Source: Methylomonas koyamae | GTDB lineage: Bacteria; Pseudomonadota; Gammaproteobacteria; Methylococcales; Methylomonadaceae | DNA length: 64,000 bases | Direction: 5' to 3' | Assembly (NCBI RefSeq): GCF_019669905.1 | Contig: NZ_AP019777.1 | Coordinates: 4,092,001-4,156,000, forward strand | In this document: positions 35,883 through 46,000 of the stretch, one piece after another | How the letters are laid out: each line of letters begins with the position of its first letter | How positions within the stretch are numbered: position 1 is the stretch's first letter | Notes under the pieces: generated by a model | What the model saw: only the letters and a program-made list of their open reading frames with translations | Told to the model about the DNA's origin: nothing | Database searches by the model: none | Translations under genes and position numbers: made by a program

Positions 35883-36749
35883 ATGTTGAATTCGGCCGGC
35901 ACCGACAAATCCCTGGGCATCTCCGGCAACCTGTCGCCGGCCGACTACCAAGCCATTCAGCAATTCCTCAGCCAAAACTGCGGCATCGAGTTGGGCGACA
36001 GCAAGCAGTATCTGGTTAAAAGCCGATTGCAACCGTTGCTGGCCAAATTCGAACTGCCGGGCTTTGCCGATCTGGCCGCCGCCCTGCAATCCAACGCGTT
36101 CTCGGCGCAAAAGTTGAAAAGCGCCGTGATCGACGCGATGACCACCAACGAAACCTTCTGGTTTCGCGACGAACGCCAGTTTTCCGAACTGCGCGACAAC
36201 GTGTTACCGCAAGTGCTGGCACAAAGAAACGGCAGCATCCGGATTTGGTCCGCCGCCTGCTCTTCCGGCCAGGAACCCTACTCCATCAGCATCTGCGGCT
36301 TGGACGCCCTACGCGCCAGCGGCAAGAACCGGGCGTTGCAAATTATCGGCACCGACATTTCCGAGGCTATCCTCGAAGAGGCCAAGCGCGCCTGCTATTC
36401 CGACGCCGCGTTATCGCGCGGCATAGACGAAGCGACCAAAGCCAAATACTTCCAGAAAAGTTACGACGGCTACCAACTAAACGAAGAAGTCACGCGCCAG
36501 GTCCGGTTTCAACAATTCAATTTGTTGAAATCCTTCGCCGCCTTGGGCCGGTTCGACGTTATTTTTTGCCGCAACGTGTTGATTTATTTCTCCGACGCCA
36601 TCAAACGCGACATCCTGACCCGGATGGCCGACAGCCTGGAACCGGGCGGCTATCTGTTCCTGAGCAGTACCGAAGCCATGCCTCCCGGCATCGGCGCCTA
36701 CGAAATGGTCCGTTCCGGACTCACCAATTATTTCCGCAAACCCAGCTAA
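35883..36749 (+). CDS. cheR: Chemotaxis protein methyltransferase CheR
   Basis: 288 residues. N-terminal helical domain (IQQFLSQNCGIELGDSKQYLVKSRL), then an S-adenosylmethionine methyltransferase domain (IWSAACSSGQEPYSISI, IIGTDISEAIL, FDVIFCRNVLIYF, GYLFLSSTE). It methylates glutamates on chemoreceptors. The cheV-cheR pair immediately upstream of flgB is the arrangement known in Pseudomonas, Vibrio and Shewanella. Confidence 0.94.
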   Translation: MLNSAGTDKSLGISGNLSPADYQAIQQFLSQNCGIELGDSKQYLVKSRLQPLLAKFELPGFADLAAALQSNAFSAQKLKSAVIDAMTTNETFWFRDERQFSELRDNVLPQVLAQRNGSIRIWSAACSSGQEPYSISICGLDALRASGKNRALQIIGTDISEAILEEAKRACYSDAALSRGIDEATKAKYFQKSYDGYQLNEEVTRQVRFQQFNLLKSFAALGRFDVIFCRNVLIYFSDAIKRDILTRMADSLEPGGYLFLSSTEAMPPGIGAYEMVRSGLTNYFRKPS

Positions 36750-36753
36750 CGCC

Positions 36754-36776
36754 GCCGAATTCTTGACGGATTCGGC
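36754..36776 (+). terminator. Hairpin after cheR
   Basis: Perfect 7-bp stem GCCGAAT / ATTCGGC with a 9-base loop, 5 bases after the cheR stop and ahead of the flgB promoter. It lacks a T run. Confidence 0.45.
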
Positions 36777-36878
36777 AACCGGCAAGTTTTTGCCGCCCAC
36801 CGCCCCACACCGGTTTTTGACGCCAAAACCAAGCCCATTCAAAGCCAGACAACTGAAAATTAACTAATTTTTTTTTCA

Positions 36879-36892
36879 GGCACGCTTACTGC
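36879..36892 (+). promoter_or_regulatory. Sigma-54 promoter of the flgB operon
   Basis: CAGGCACGCTTACTGCTTT: GG at 36879-36880, ten bases, GC at 36891-36892, matching the -24/-12 pattern. An AT-rich tract precedes it and the flgB ATG is 34 bases after the GC. Expected to need RpoN and a FleQ/FlrC-type activator, which is not in the window. Confidence 0.8.
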
Positions 36893-36925
36893 TTTTTCAG
36901 TTAAAAAACCAGTAAGGTGGCAACC

Positions 36926-37321
36926 ATGTCAATCAATTTCGACAACGCTTTGGGCATACACCCGCAAGCCCTGGCGCTTCGCGAAAAACGCGGGGAAATT
37001 CTGGCGTCCAATCTGGCCAATGCCGACACGCCCGACTACAAGGCGCGCGACCTGGATTTCAAAGCCGTATTTCAACAAACCCTGGCCGACCGCGGCGGCG
37101 AATTAAAACGCAGCCAGAGCGGACACTTGGCCAGTCAACACCACGTGCTCGGCGCCGACCTGCTGTACCGCAATCCGCAACACGCGTCGCTGGACGGCAA
37201 TACCGTGGAAGCCCACATCGAACAAGCCAAATACGCCGAAAACGCCGTGCAATACGAAGCCAGCCTGCGCTTCATCAACGACGACTTTCTAGGTTTGATG
37301 ACCGCCATCAAAGGAGAATGA
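36926..37321 (+). CDS. flgB: Flagellar proximal rod protein FlgB
   Basis: 131 residues. Typical FlgB: N-terminal rod motif LREKRGEILASNLANADTPDYKARDLDF and C-terminal helix. The ATG at 36926 is chosen over a GTG at 36917 because TAAGG lies 8 bases before it. First gene of the rod-hook operon. Its stop overlaps the start region of flgC. Confidence 0.93.
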   Translation: MSINFDNALGIHPQALALREKRGEILASNLANADTPDYKARDLDFKAVFQQTLADRGGELKRSQSGHLASQHHVLGADLLYRNPQHASLDGNTVEAHIEQAKYAENAVQYEASLRFINDDFLGLMTAIKGE

Positions 37322-37323
37322 CC

Positions 37324-37740
37324 ATGAGCTCTTTACGCATCTTCGATGTCGCCGGCAGCGGCATGAACGCCGAGAACCTGCGCCTGAACCTGGTGGCCAG
37401 CAATATTTCCAACGCCAACAGCGTCAGCAGCAGTATCGACCAGGTTTACAAATCGCGGCAGCCGGTATTTGCCGCCGAATTGAAGAACATTATGGATAAG
37501 AACAACACCGCCAGCGGCGTCAACGTGCTGGGCGTCGTCGAAAACCAGGCACCGCCGATCATGGAATACAACCCTAACCATCCCATGGCTGACGCCACCG
37601 GCTACATCTATAAACCCAACGTCAACACCGTCGAGGAAATGGCCAACATGATGTCCGCATCGCGTTCCTACCAAAACAACGTCGAGGTGTTGAACACCGC
37701 GAAAAACCTGATTTTGCAAACCCTGAAAATGGGCCGCTGA
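37324..37740 (+). CDS. flgC: Flagellar proximal rod protein FlgC
   Basis: About 138 residues. IFDVAGSGMNAENLRLNLVASNISNANS and the C-terminal MMSASRSYQNNVEVLNTAKNLILQTL are diagnostic. Two in-frame ATGs exist (37318 and 37324). The second has the better spacing from AAAGGAG and matches the family N-terminus. Confidence 0.94.
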   Translation: MSSLRIFDVAGSGMNAENLRLNLVASNISNANSVSSSIDQVYKSRQPVFAAELKNIMDKNNTASGVNVLGVVENQAPPIMEYNPNHPMADATGYIYKPNVNTVEEMANMMSASRSYQNNVEVLNTAKNLILQTLKMGR

Positions 37741-37748
37741 GGTGAACC

Positions 37749-38429
37749 ATGAGCACAAGCGCAATCGACACGTTTAACAGCCTGGGCTTGGCCACGACCG
37801 CCACCGCTTCGGCCAGCACCCAAAAACAATCGCTAGGCCAGGATCAGTTTCTGAAACTGCTGACCACGCAGCTAACCCACCAGGACCCTTTGAAACCGAT
37901 GGACAACGGCGAATTTCTGGGCCAAATGGCCCAATTCAGCACCGTATCCGGCATCCAGGATTTGCAGGCGTCGTTCAAGGATTTCGCCGGTTCGATCAGT
38001 TCGAACCAGGCGCTGCAAGCCTCCGGTCTGGTCGGCCGCCGGGTGTCGGCGCCATCCACCGAAGCGCTGCTGGGCGCCGGCGGCAGCGTCTCCGGCGATT
38101 TCGAATTACCGAGCAGCTCGCCGGAAGTCACCGTGAAAATCATCGATCCGGAAACCGGCTCGACGATCAGAACCATAGACAAAGGCGCCCAGTCGGCCGG
38201 CACCACGACTTTTACCTGGGACGGCAAAGACGGCAACGGCAATCTGGCCGACCCCGGCGTCTACAAAATCGAAGCCGCCGCCAAAATCGACGGCGTCAAT
38301 ACCGTATTGGCTACCAACATCCAGTCGCTGGTCAAAAGCGTGACGATGGGCAGCAGCAATAGCAGCATGCAAGTCAACCTGGACGGCCTGGGTCCGGTTA
38401 AATTCAGCCAAATCAAACAGATACTGTAG
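37749..38429 (+). CDS. flgD: Flagellar hook cap protein FlgD
   Basis: 226 residues. LGQDQFLKLLTTQLTHQDPLKPMDNGEFLGQMAQFSTV is the FlgD hallmark, followed by Ig-like domains (TFTWDGKDGNGNLADPGVYKIEA). It caps the growing hook and guides FlgE polymerisation. Confidence 0.95.
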   Translation: MSTSAIDTFNSLGLATTATASASTQKQSLGQDQFLKLLTTQLTHQDPLKPMDNGEFLGQMAQFSTVSGIQDLQASFKDFAGSISSNQALQASGLVGRRVSAPSTEALLGAGGSVSGDFELPSSSPEVTVKIIDPETGSTIRTIDKGAQSAGTTTFTWDGKDGNGNLADPGVYKIEAAAKIDGVNTVLATNIQSLVKSVTMGSSNSSMQVNLDGLGPVKFSQIKQIL

Positions 38430-38440
38430 GAGAAATCGAC

Positions 38441-39766
38441 ATGCCCTTTACCACAGCACTCAGCGGCCTGAACGCCGCATCCAACAATCTGGCCGTGACC
38501 GGCAACAATATCGCCAATGCCAACACCGTCGGCTTCAAAAAATCGCGTTCCGAATTCGCCGACGTTTATGCCGCCAGTCTGGGCGGGGTCAGCAGCATCA
38601 CCCCCGGCGCCGGCGTCAAAGTCGCCAACGTCGCCCAGCAATTCAACCAGGGCAATTTGCAATTCACCGACAACAACCTGGATTTGGCAATCAGCGGCGA
38701 AGGCTTCTTTACGCTGGCGAAAAGCCCGACCGAAACCAACGACCTGTCCTACACCCGGGCCGGCGAATTCAAACTGAACAAAGAAGGCTATCTGGTCAAC
38801 AACCAAGGCAAGGCACTGCTGGTCTACCGGCCCAATACCACGAAAGTCGAGGACGGTTTCAGTACCGGCGTCACCACGCCGGTGCAGATCAATACCCTGA
38901 CCGGCTTGCCGTCGGCGACCGATACCGTCAACATGCAATTGAACCTGGACGCCCAGGACGACTTCACGCCCAGTACGCTGCCGTTCGACCCGACCGACAG
39001 CAATACCTATAACTCGCAGACCTCGACTACGGTTTACGACACCTTGGGCTCGCCGCATATTCTGACCACCTACTTCGTCAAACTCGATCCGGCTACCGCC
39101 CCGAACCCCGGCACTTCCGAATGGCTGGTCTACCACTACATGAGCGAACCGGCCACCCCCAATACCCGTACGGCGGTGCCGGTGACTTCCGGCACCCTGG
39201 GCGGCACCACGCCGGAATCGGCCAAACTGACCTTCGACTCCGGCGGCAAATTGACCGACCCGGTAGACGGCAAATTCGGCTTGTCCAGCTATGTCATCAC
39301 GCCGCCGACCGGCGCCGCCGATGTCGAAATCGACACGATCAATTTTTTCGGCACCACCCAGGTCCAGCAAAAATTCAGCGTCAACGGCATGACGCAGAAC
39401 GGTTTGCCGGCCGGACGCCTGACCGGCATCGACATCGACGACGAAGGCGTGATCTTCGCCCGCTTCAGTAACGGCGGCTCGCAAACCATGGGTAAAGTGG
39501 CTTTAACCCGTTTCGCCAACAATAACGGCCTGGCGAAACTGGGCGACACCTCTTGGGGCCAAAGCGCCAATTCCGGCGAACCGATTCCGGGCCAGGCCGG
39601 CGCCAACAATTTCGGTGCGATTCAGGCCGGCGCGCTGGAAAGCTCCAACGTCGACTTATCGGCGCAATTGGTGAATCTGATCGTCGCCCAACAGCATTAC
39701 CAGGCCAACGCCCAGACCATCACCACCGAAAACAGCATCATGCAAACCATCTTGCAGATTCGTTAA
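38441..39766 (+). CDS. flgE: Flagellar hook protein FlgE
   Basis: 441 residues. N-terminal ALSGLNAASNNLAVTGNNIANANTVGFKKSRSEFADVYA and C-terminal LVNLIVAQQHYQANAQTITTENSIMQTIL form the D0 coiled coil. The central region is the surface-exposed hook domain. Good ribosome site (GTAGGAGA). Confidence 0.95.
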   Translation: MPFTTALSGLNAASNNLAVTGNNIANANTVGFKKSRSEFADVYAASLGGVSSITPGAGVKVANVAQQFNQGNLQFTDNNLDLAISGEGFFTLAKSPTETNDLSYTRAGEFKLNKEGYLVNNQGKALLVYRPNTTKVEDGFSTGVTTPVQINTLTGLPSATDTVNMQLNLDAQDDFTPSTLPFDPTDSNTYNSQTSTTVYDTLGSPHILTTYFVKLDPATAPNPGTSEWLVYHYMSEPATPNTRTAVPVTSGTLGGTTPESAKLTFDSGGKLTDPVDGKFGLSSYVITPPTGAADVEIDTINFFGTTQVQQKFSVNGMTQNGLPAGRLTGIDIDDEGVIFARFSNGGSQTMGKVALTRFANNNGLAKLGDTSWGQSANSGEPIPGQAGANNFGAIQAGALESSNVDLSAQLVNLIVAQQHYQANAQTITTENSIMQTILQIR

Positions 39767-39782
39767 TTGAAGGAGGCCGCTC

Positions 39783-40526
39783 ATGGACCGTAGCCTTTAC
39801 ATTGCGATGAACGGCGCCAAACAAACGCTGATGGCGCAATCGGCCAATGCCAATAATCTGGCGAACGCCCAGACCACCGGCTTCAAGTCCGACTTCGAGC
39901 AGTTCCGGGCCATGCCCAGCTTCGGTCCGGGTTACCCGTCGCGGGTGTATTCGATGACGGAACGCCCCGGCACCGATCTGTCGAACGGTTCGATCTACCA
40001 TACCGGGCGCGAACTCGATGTCGCGGTCGAAGGCCAGGGCTGGATCGCCGTGACCGGTAAAGACGGCAAGGAAGCCTACACCCGGGCCGGCGACTTGCGG
40101 CTGACGCCGGAGGGCCTGCTGCAAACCGGCGCCGGCCTGTCGGTGCTGGGCGAAGCCGGCCAACCGATCGCGGTACCGCCGGCGCAGAAGGTGGAAATCG
40201 GCAAGGACGGCACCATAAGCATCGTGCCGCAAGGCGTCAACGCCACCAACACCGTGCTGGTGGATCGGATCAAACTGGTCAGCGCCGACCCGGCCAATCT
40301 GGAAAAATTGGAAGACGGCCTGATGCACCCGAAACAAGGCGGCGTGTTGCCGGCCGATGCCAACGTTACCTTGATCCAAGGCTCGCTGGAATCCAGCAAC
40401 GTCAACGCCATGGCAGCCATGGTGGAAATGATCGAGCTGTCCAGAAGCTTCGATATGCAATCTAAGGTCATGAAAGATATAGACGAAAACGCCGCCGCCG
40501 CCGCCAAGTTAATGCAAGTGGCATAA
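39783..40526 (+). CDS. flgF: Flagellar proximal rod protein FlgF
   Basis: 247 residues. MDRSLYIAMNGAKQTLMAQSANANNLANAQTTGFKSDFE at the N-terminus and SSNVNAMAAMVEMIELSRSFDMQSKVMK at the C-terminus. Rod component between FlgC and FlgG. Strong ribosome site GAAGGAGG. Confidence 0.94.
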   Translation: MDRSLYIAMNGAKQTLMAQSANANNLANAQTTGFKSDFEQFRAMPSFGPGYPSRVYSMTERPGTDLSNGSIYHTGRELDVAVEGQGWIAVTGKDGKEAYTRAGDLRLTPEGLLQTGAGLSVLGEAGQPIAVPPAQKVEIGKDGTISIVPQGVNATNTVLVDRIKLVSADPANLEKLEDGLMHPKQGGVLPADANVTLIQGSLESSNVNAMAAMVEMIELSRSFDMQSKVMKDIDENAAAAAKLMQVA

Positions 40527-40537
40527 AACCTGCTTTA

Positions 40538-40571
40538 CTCCTGATAAGACAAAAAATCGTCAGATCAGGAG
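40538..40571 (+). promoter_or_regulatory. Hairpin that encloses the flgG ribosome-binding site
   Basis: CTCCTGAT at 40538-40545 pairs perfectly with ATCAGGAG at 40564-40571, with an additional GAC/GTC pairing inside. The 3' arm contains the whole Shine-Dalgarno AGGAG of flgG (ATG at 40578), so the folded form would hide it. Confidence 0.55.
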
Positions 40572-40577
40572 GCTGTC

Positions 40578-41366
40578 ATGACAGAACGAGCATTATGGGT
40601 CGCAAAGTCCGGATTGGACGCCCAACAAACCCGCATGGCGGTTATTTCCAATAACCTGGCCAACGTCAACACCACCGGTTTCAAGAAAGCCAGACCGATA
40701 TTCGCCGACCTGATGTACCAAAACATCCGTCAGGCCGGCGCCCAATCCACCCAGAACACCCAGTTACCGACCGGCCTCCAGCTCGGCACCGGCGTACGGA
40801 CCGTCGCCACCGAGAAAATCCATACCCAGGGCAATATCTTGCAGACCGGCAACTCGCTGGACATCGCCATCAGCGGCCGCGGTTTCATCCAAATCCTGCA
40901 GCCCAACGGCGACATCAATTACACCCGCGACGGTTCGTTCAAGATGGATTCCACCGGCCAGTTGGTGACCTCCAACGGCATGCTGCTGGAGCCGGCCATC
41001 ACCATCCCGCAGGACGCTCTCAGCATCACGATAGGCCAGGACGGCACGGTTTCCGTAACCCAGCCCGGCGCCGCCGCGGCCAACCAGATCGGCCAGATCC
41101 AGATCGCCGATTTCGTCAACACCGCCGGCCTGGAACCGATAGGCGACAACCTGTTCCGCGAAACCGTCGCCAGCGGTGCGCCGATTATCGGCAATCCCGG
41201 CGAAAACGAACTGGGCCAGATGATCCAAGGCTCGCTGGAGACTTCCAACGTCAACGTCGTCGAAGAGCTGGTCAATATGATCGAAACCCAGCGCGCTTAC
41301 GAAATGAACTCGAAAGCCATCTCCACCACCGACCAGATGTTGTCCTTCGTCACGCAACAACTCTAA
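40578..41366 (+). CDS. flgG: Flagellar distal rod protein FlgG
   Basis: 262 residues, the usual length. [43 protein letters not shown] and the C-terminal [31 protein letters not shown] are diagnostic. It forms the distal rod crossing the P and L rings. Confidence 0.96.
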   Translation: MTERALWVAKSGLDAQQTRMAVISNNLANVNTTGFKKARPIFADLMYQNIRQAGAQSTQNTQLPTGLQLGTGVRTVATEKIHTQGNILQTGNSLDIAISGRGFIQILQPNGDINYTRDGSFKMDSTGQLVTSNGMLLEPAITIPQDALSITIGQDGTVSVTQPGAAAANQIGQIQIADFVNTAGLEPIGDNLFRETVASGAPIIGNPGENELGQMIQGSLETSNVNVVEELVNMIETQRAYEMNSKAISTTDQMLSFVTQQL

Positions 41367-41381
41367 TTCAGGACCAAGGCC

Positions 41382-42095
41382 ATGAAAAACCCAACTCAGA
41401 TCCAGCGGCAAACCGGCGGCAAATTTTTGCTGCTGGCGGCAACGCTAGCCATACTGACCGGTTGCGACACGCTGCCGAAACGCGACCCGGACTTTGCGCC
41501 GGTACAACCTGCCGACCTGCGCCCGCCGCAACAAAACAATGGCGCCATCTATCAGGCCGGTTACGACATGCGCTTGTTCGAAGACCACGCCGCACGCCGG
41601 GTCGGCGATATTTTGACGGTAACCTTCGACGAAAACACCAACGCCACCAAGCAAGCCAATTCCAAAGCCAGCAAGAACAGCGATATCCAGGCCAGCGGCA
41701 GCGCGCCGACCATCTTCGGTCTGGCCAGTTCCGCCCTGCTTGGCCACGACCTTGCAACTTCGCTGGATTACAGCATGGACCGCTCGACCGAGGGCAAAGG
41801 CGACTCCCGGCAAAGCAACCGTTTGACCGGCGGCATCAGCGTCACGGTGGTCGATTTGCTGCCCAACGGCAATCTGCGGGTACGCGGCGAGAAACGGGTG
41901 ACGCTGAACGACGGCAGTGAGTACATCCGCCTGTCCGGCATCGTCAGGCCGATCGATATCAACGTCGCCAACACGATTCCGTCCAGCAAGGTAGCCGACG
42001 CCACCATCATGTATACCGGCGACGGCGCACTAGCCGACAGCAGCAAGCCCGGCTGGATTACCCGAATTTTGTCCAGCCCGATCTTCCCGTTCTGA
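41382..42095 (+). CDS. flgH: Flagellar L-ring lipoprotein FlgH
   Basis: 237 residues with a lipoprotein signal ending in the lipobox LTGC. Family blocks [26 protein letters not shown] and [26 protein letters not shown]. It forms the outer-membrane bushing of the rod. Confidence 0.95.
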   Translation: MKNPTQIQRQTGGKFLLLAATLAILTGCDTLPKRDPDFAPVQPADLRPPQQNNGAIYQAGYDMRLFEDHAARRVGDILTVTFDENTNATKQANSKASKNSDIQASGSAPTIFGLASSALLGHDLATSLDYSMDRSTEGKGDSRQSNRLTGGISVTVVDLLPNGNLRVRGEKRVTLNDGSEYIRLSGIVRPIDINVANTIPSSKVADATIMYTGDGALADSSKPGWITRILSSPIFPF

Positions 42096-42118
42096 TCCGG
42101 CCGCCCAGGAGAAACGCC

Positions 42119-43204
42119 ATGAAACGCTTAATTTTTCTGCTTCTGCTGCTCGGCGCCGGCCAGGCGCAAGCCGAACGCATCAAAGACATCGCCTCGATTG
42201 CCGGCGTGCGCAGCAACCAACTGGTCGGCTACGGCCTGGTGACCGGCCTGGACAAAAGCGGCGACAAAACCAAGTTCACCGGGCAAAGCCTACGCAGCAT
42301 GATGGGCAAACTCGGCATGACTTTGCCGCCGGATATCGATCCGAAATCGAAAAACGTGGCTTTGGTCAGCGTCCACGCCGACCTGCCGGCCTTCGCCAAG
42401 CCCGGCCAAAAAATCGACGTCACCGTATCGTCGATGGGCGACGCCAAAAGCCTGCGCGGCGGTTCGTTATTGATGAGCCCGTTGCGTGGCGCCGACGGCA
42501 ACGTCTATGCCGTGGCGCAAGGCAATCTGGTGGTGGGCGGCCTCAGTGCCGGCGGCCAGGACGGTTCCAAGGTTACGGTCAACAACCCGCTGGTCGGCCG
42601 AATCCCCAGCGGGGCGACGGTCGAGCGTATCGTACCGACCTCGTTCGACCAAAGCCCGGATATGGTGTTCAATTTGAACACGGCCGACTTTACCACCGCC
42701 CAGCGCATGGCCGATTCGATCAACAAAACCTTGGGCGCCGATACCGCGCAAACCATAGACGCCACCTCGGTCAGCGTCCGCGCCCCGGTCAACCCTGCGC
42801 AACGGGTCGGCTTCGCCTCGGTAATAGAAAACATCGAACTAGCGCCGGACGATGCGCCGGCCAAAGTGATCGTCAACTCGCGTACCGGCACCGTGATCAT
42901 TAACAGCAAGGTGCGGGTGCAGCCGGCCGCGGTATCGCACGGCAGCTTGACGGTGACGATCAGCGAAAATCCGCAAGTCAGCCAGCCCAACCCGTTGTCC
43001 GGCGGCAGTACCGTGGTGACCCCGCAATCCAACGTCGAGGTCAAGGAAGATAAGAACCACATGTTCGTGTTCAATCCCGGCGTGTCGTTGGACGAAATCG
43101 TACAGGCCGTCAACGGCGTCGGTGCCGGCCCCAGCGATTTGGTGGCCATTCTGGAAGCTCTGAGATCGGCCGGTGCGCTACGCGCCGAATTGATTGTGAT
43201 TTAA
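42119..43204 (+). CDS. flgI: Flagellar P-ring protein FlgI
   Basis: 361 residues with a cleavable signal peptide ([15 protein letters not shown]). [31 protein letters not shown] is the family N-terminus of the mature protein. Forms the periplasmic ring, with FlgA as chaperone. Confidence 0.96.
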   Translation: MKRLIFLLLLLGAGQAQAERIKDIASIAGVRSNQLVGYGLVTGLDKSGDKTKFTGQSLRSMMGKLGMTLPPDIDPKSKNVALVSVHADLPAFAKPGQKIDVTVSSMGDAKSLRGGSLLMSPLRGADGNVYAVAQGNLVVGGLSAGGQDGSKVTVNNPLVGRIPSGATVERIVPTSFDQSPDMVFNLNTADFTTAQRMADSINKTLGADTAQTIDATSVSVRAPVNPAQRVGFASVIENIELAPDDAPAKVIVNSRTGTVIINSKVRVQPAAVSHGSLTVTISENPQVSQPNPLSGGSTVVTPQSNVEVKEDKNHMFVFNPGVSLDEIVQAVNGVGAGPSDLVAILEALRSAGALRAELIVI

Positions 43205-43249
43205 CGCTAACCGGCACGTCGTTTTAAACCGGTTTAGGGGGGATTCGTT

Positions 43250-44302
43250 ATGTTGAACGTAGACAGCGCCGCGGTATACACCGACTTCAATCATCTGGCG
43301 AAACTGAAACAAAGCGCCCGCGAACAATCGCCCGCCGCCGTCAAGGAAGTCGCCAAGCAATTCGAATCCTTGTTTCTAAGCATGATGATGAAGAGCATGC
43401 GCGAGGCCAAACTGGCCGACGGCATACTCGACAGCCAGCAAAGCCAGTTTTACCGCGACATGTACGACCAGCAAATGGCCATGCACCTGGCCGGCAAGCC
43501 GGGGATCGGCTTCGCCGACTTGATCGCCAAACAACTGTCGCCCAAAGCTGCGGAAGAAGACGAAAAAGATCCGAAGCTGGCCACCAACGAAGTGTTGAAC
43601 CGGGCCGCCGGCACCGGCAGCGCGTCGCAACCCGACCGCCACCAGACCATTGCCGGGGCCGGCGCGAGCGACGGCGAACCGCTGGAAAATTCGGGCCTGG
43701 ACAGCCTGGAACGCAGTCTGGCCATGCTGGAGCGCAGCCAGAATGCGATGGCCGACCGCTGGCAACATCTGGAAGACGACTTGCAGGCCGCAGCAAGCGC
43801 CGGCACGGAAACCTTATCGAGCAAAGAAGAGTTCATCAGCCAATTGCGCCCGCACGCCCTCGAGGCGGCCCAAGCCCTGGGCGTCGATCCCAATCTGCTG
43901 CTGGCACAAGCGGCATTGGAAACCGGCTGGGGCCAAGCCGTGATTAAAAACGGCCACGGCGAGAACAGTTTCAACCTGTTTAACATCAAAGCCGACAAAT
44001 CCTGGCAAGGCAAGCAAGCCAAAGCGTTGACGCTGGAATTCGACGGCTCCAGCGCCAGGAAGGAAATGGCCGGCTTCCGCGCTTACGGCTCGTATAAACA
44101 AAGCTTCGACGATTACGTGAATTTCATCAAGAACAACCCGCGCTACAGCGAGGCCCTGAAAAAAGCCGGCAACGCCGGCCAATATATCCGCGAGCTGCAA
44201 CAAGCCGGCTATGCGACCGATCCGCGCTACGCCGACAAAGTGATGAGCATCTACCACAACCAGAACGCCGCCGAAGCGGCGGCACTGCGCGACGCAGGCT
44301 AG
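43250..44302 (+). CDS. flgJ: Flagellar rod-cap / muramidase FlgJ
   Basis: 350 residues. N-terminal rod-cap domain (AAVKEVAKQFESLFLSMMMKSMREAKL), a charged linker, and a C-terminal glucosaminidase domain from about 190 (LLAQAALETGWGQAVIKNGHGENSFNLFNIKA) with the catalytic Glu in LETGWG. It opens the peptidoglycan for the rod. This is the dual-domain form typical of gammaproteobacteria. Confidence 0.94.
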   Translation: MLNVDSAAVYTDFNHLAKLKQSAREQSPAAVKEVAKQFESLFLSMMMKSMREAKLADGILDSQQSQFYRDMYDQQMAMHLAGKPGIGFADLIAKQLSPKAAEEDEKDPKLATNEVLNRAAGTGSASQPDRHQTIAGAGASDGEPLENSGLDSLERSLAMLERSQNAMADRWQHLEDDLQAAASAGTETLSSKEEFISQLRPHALEAAQALGVDPNLLLAQAALETGWGQAVIKNGHGENSFNLFNIKADKSWQGKQAKALTLEFDGSSARKEMAGFRAYGSYKQSFDDYVNFIKNNPRYSEALKKAGNAGQYIRELQQAGYATDPRYADKVMSIYHNQNAAEAAALRDAG

Positions 44303-44311
44303 GAGGCGATC

Positions 44312-45991
44312 ATGTCGATGGGCATCTTGGGCACCGCACTTTCCGGTTTGACCGCGTTCCAACGCTCGCTGGAAACCACCAGCAACAACATCGCCAACGC
44401 CAATACCGACGGCTACAGCCGGCAACGGGTGGAACTCGCCACCCGGCCCGAGCAATTCAACGGCGCCGGCTACATGGGTAACGGCGTGGAAGTGGCCAAC
44501 ATCACCCGCAGTTACGACCAATTCATCACCAACCAGGTCCGCACCAGCGCCGCCACATTCAACGACGTCAACAGTTTTTATAAGTTGTCCGCCCAAATCG
44601 ACAATATCACCGCCGACAACGCCACCGGCCTGGCACCGGCCTTGAAAAGCTTTTTCAATGCGGTGGACGACGTGTCCAACGATCCGACTTCGATCGCCGC
44701 GCGGCAAGTGATGCTGACCCAGGCCGAGTCGCTGACCCAGCAGTTCAACACCATGAACCAGCGCTTCGGCAACCTGCGCACCCAAGTCAACACCAATCTG
44801 GCCAGCGCGGTCGACGAGGTCAACGGTTACGCCAAATCGATTGCCGAACTTAACGTCAAAATCGTCGCCGACATCGGCCGCTCCACCGGCAAACAGTTGC
44901 CCAACGAACTGCTGGACCAACGCGACCAGTTGCTGACCAAAATCGCCGAGAAAGTCGACGTCAGCTATGTCGCCCAAAGCGACGGCTCGATCAACGTCTT
45001 TATCGGCAAGGGCCAATCGCTGGTGCTGGGCAATTACGCCGCCGAACTTTCGTTGCAAGGCGACGCGCTGAATGCCGACCAAAAACAATTGGTATTGAAC
45101 GGCCAGGACATTTCCAACCAAATCTCCGGCGGCAGCATCTACGGCAACCTGCGCTTCCGCGACCAGGTTCTGGACCCGGCGCAACAACAGTTGGGGCTGC
45201 TGGCAACCGGCATCGCCACCGAATTCAACAACATCCACCGCAACGGCTACGATCTCAGCGGCCCGCCCGCCGCCACCGGCGTGGATTTCTTCGAGCTGGG
45301 CGCACCGAGCGTGCAAGTAAAAGGCCCTCCGGGCAATAACGCCGGCGCCGTGGCCAGCTTCGTCGCACCGACCTCGGCGGCCAATTTGGGCGCATCCTAC
45401 AAACTTGAAGTAATCAGTACCGCGCCCGACCTGTTCACGCTGACCAATCTGAGCGACAACACCGCCTATACGCCGCTGAGCGCTGCCGATTTGAGCGATC
45501 CGGCACCGGCAGTGGCGGCGGCCAACGGCTTTAACATCAGTTTCAGCGGCACATTGACCATAGGCAACAGCTTTACCATCAGCCCCAGTTTCAACGCCGC
45601 GGCGAACATTAAATTGAACAGTGCGATCACTAACCCGAAACAAATTGCCGCGGCCAGCGCCGCCGATTTGCCGGGCGACAACAGTAACGCGCTGAAACTG
45701 GCCGAGCTGGAAACCAAAACCAGCATGCTGGGCAGCAAAGCCAGTTTTACCCAAGTCTATGGCCAGTTGGTGGCGGATGTCGGTTCGGAAACCCATGCGG
45801 CGTCGGTCAGCCGCGACGCCCAGGATACCTTGCTGAAACAAGCCACCAGCGCCAAGGAAAATATTTCCGGGGTAAATTTGGACGAGGAAGCCGCCAATCT
45901 GATCAAATTTCAAAATTCGTATCAGGCGGCCGCTAAAGCGGTATCGGTGGCCAATGCCATGTTCGATACCCTGATCGGGGCCTTTCGCTAG
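44312..45991 (+). CDS. flgK: Hook-filament junction protein FlgK (HAP1)
   Basis: 559 residues. N-terminal LGTALSGLTAFQRSLETTSNNIANANTDGYSRQRVEL and C-terminal GVNLDEEAANLIKFQNSYQAAAKAVSVANAMFDTLI are conserved. The variable middle domain is about 150 residues. Ribosome site AGGAGG. Client of FlgN. Confidence 0.95.
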   Translation: MSMGILGTALSGLTAFQRSLETTSNNIANANTDGYSRQRVELATRPEQFNGAGYMGNGVEVANITRSYDQFITNQVRTSAATFNDVNSFYKLSAQIDNITADNATGLAPALKSFFNAVDDVSNDPTSIAARQVMLTQAESLTQQFNTMNQRFGNLRTQVNTNLASAVDEVNGYAKSIAELNVKIVADIGRSTGKQLPNELLDQRDQLLTKIAEKVDVSYVAQSDGSINVFIGKGQSLVLGNYAAELSLQGDALNADQKQLVLNGQDISNQISGGSIYGNLRFRDQVLDPAQQQLGLLATGIATEFNNIHRNGYDLSGPPAATGVDFFELGAPSVQVKGPPGNNAGAVASFVAPTSAANLGASYKLEVISTAPDLFTLTNLSDNTAYTPLSAADLSDPAPAVAAANGFNISFSGTLTIGNSFTISPSFNAAANIKLNSAITNPKQIAAASAADLPGDNSNALKLAELETKTSMLGSKASFTQVYGQLVADVGSETHAASVSRDAQDTLLKQATSAKENISGVNLDEEAANLIKFQNSYQAAAKAVSVANAMFDTLIGAFR

Positions 45992-46000
45992 GAGATTATC

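Noticed and set aside
43814..45913. 699-residue minus-strand frame opposite flgJ-flgK
   Set aside because: Shadow of GC-rich flgK; low-complexity Gly/Val/Phe-rich translation with no family pattern, while flgK is unmistakable.
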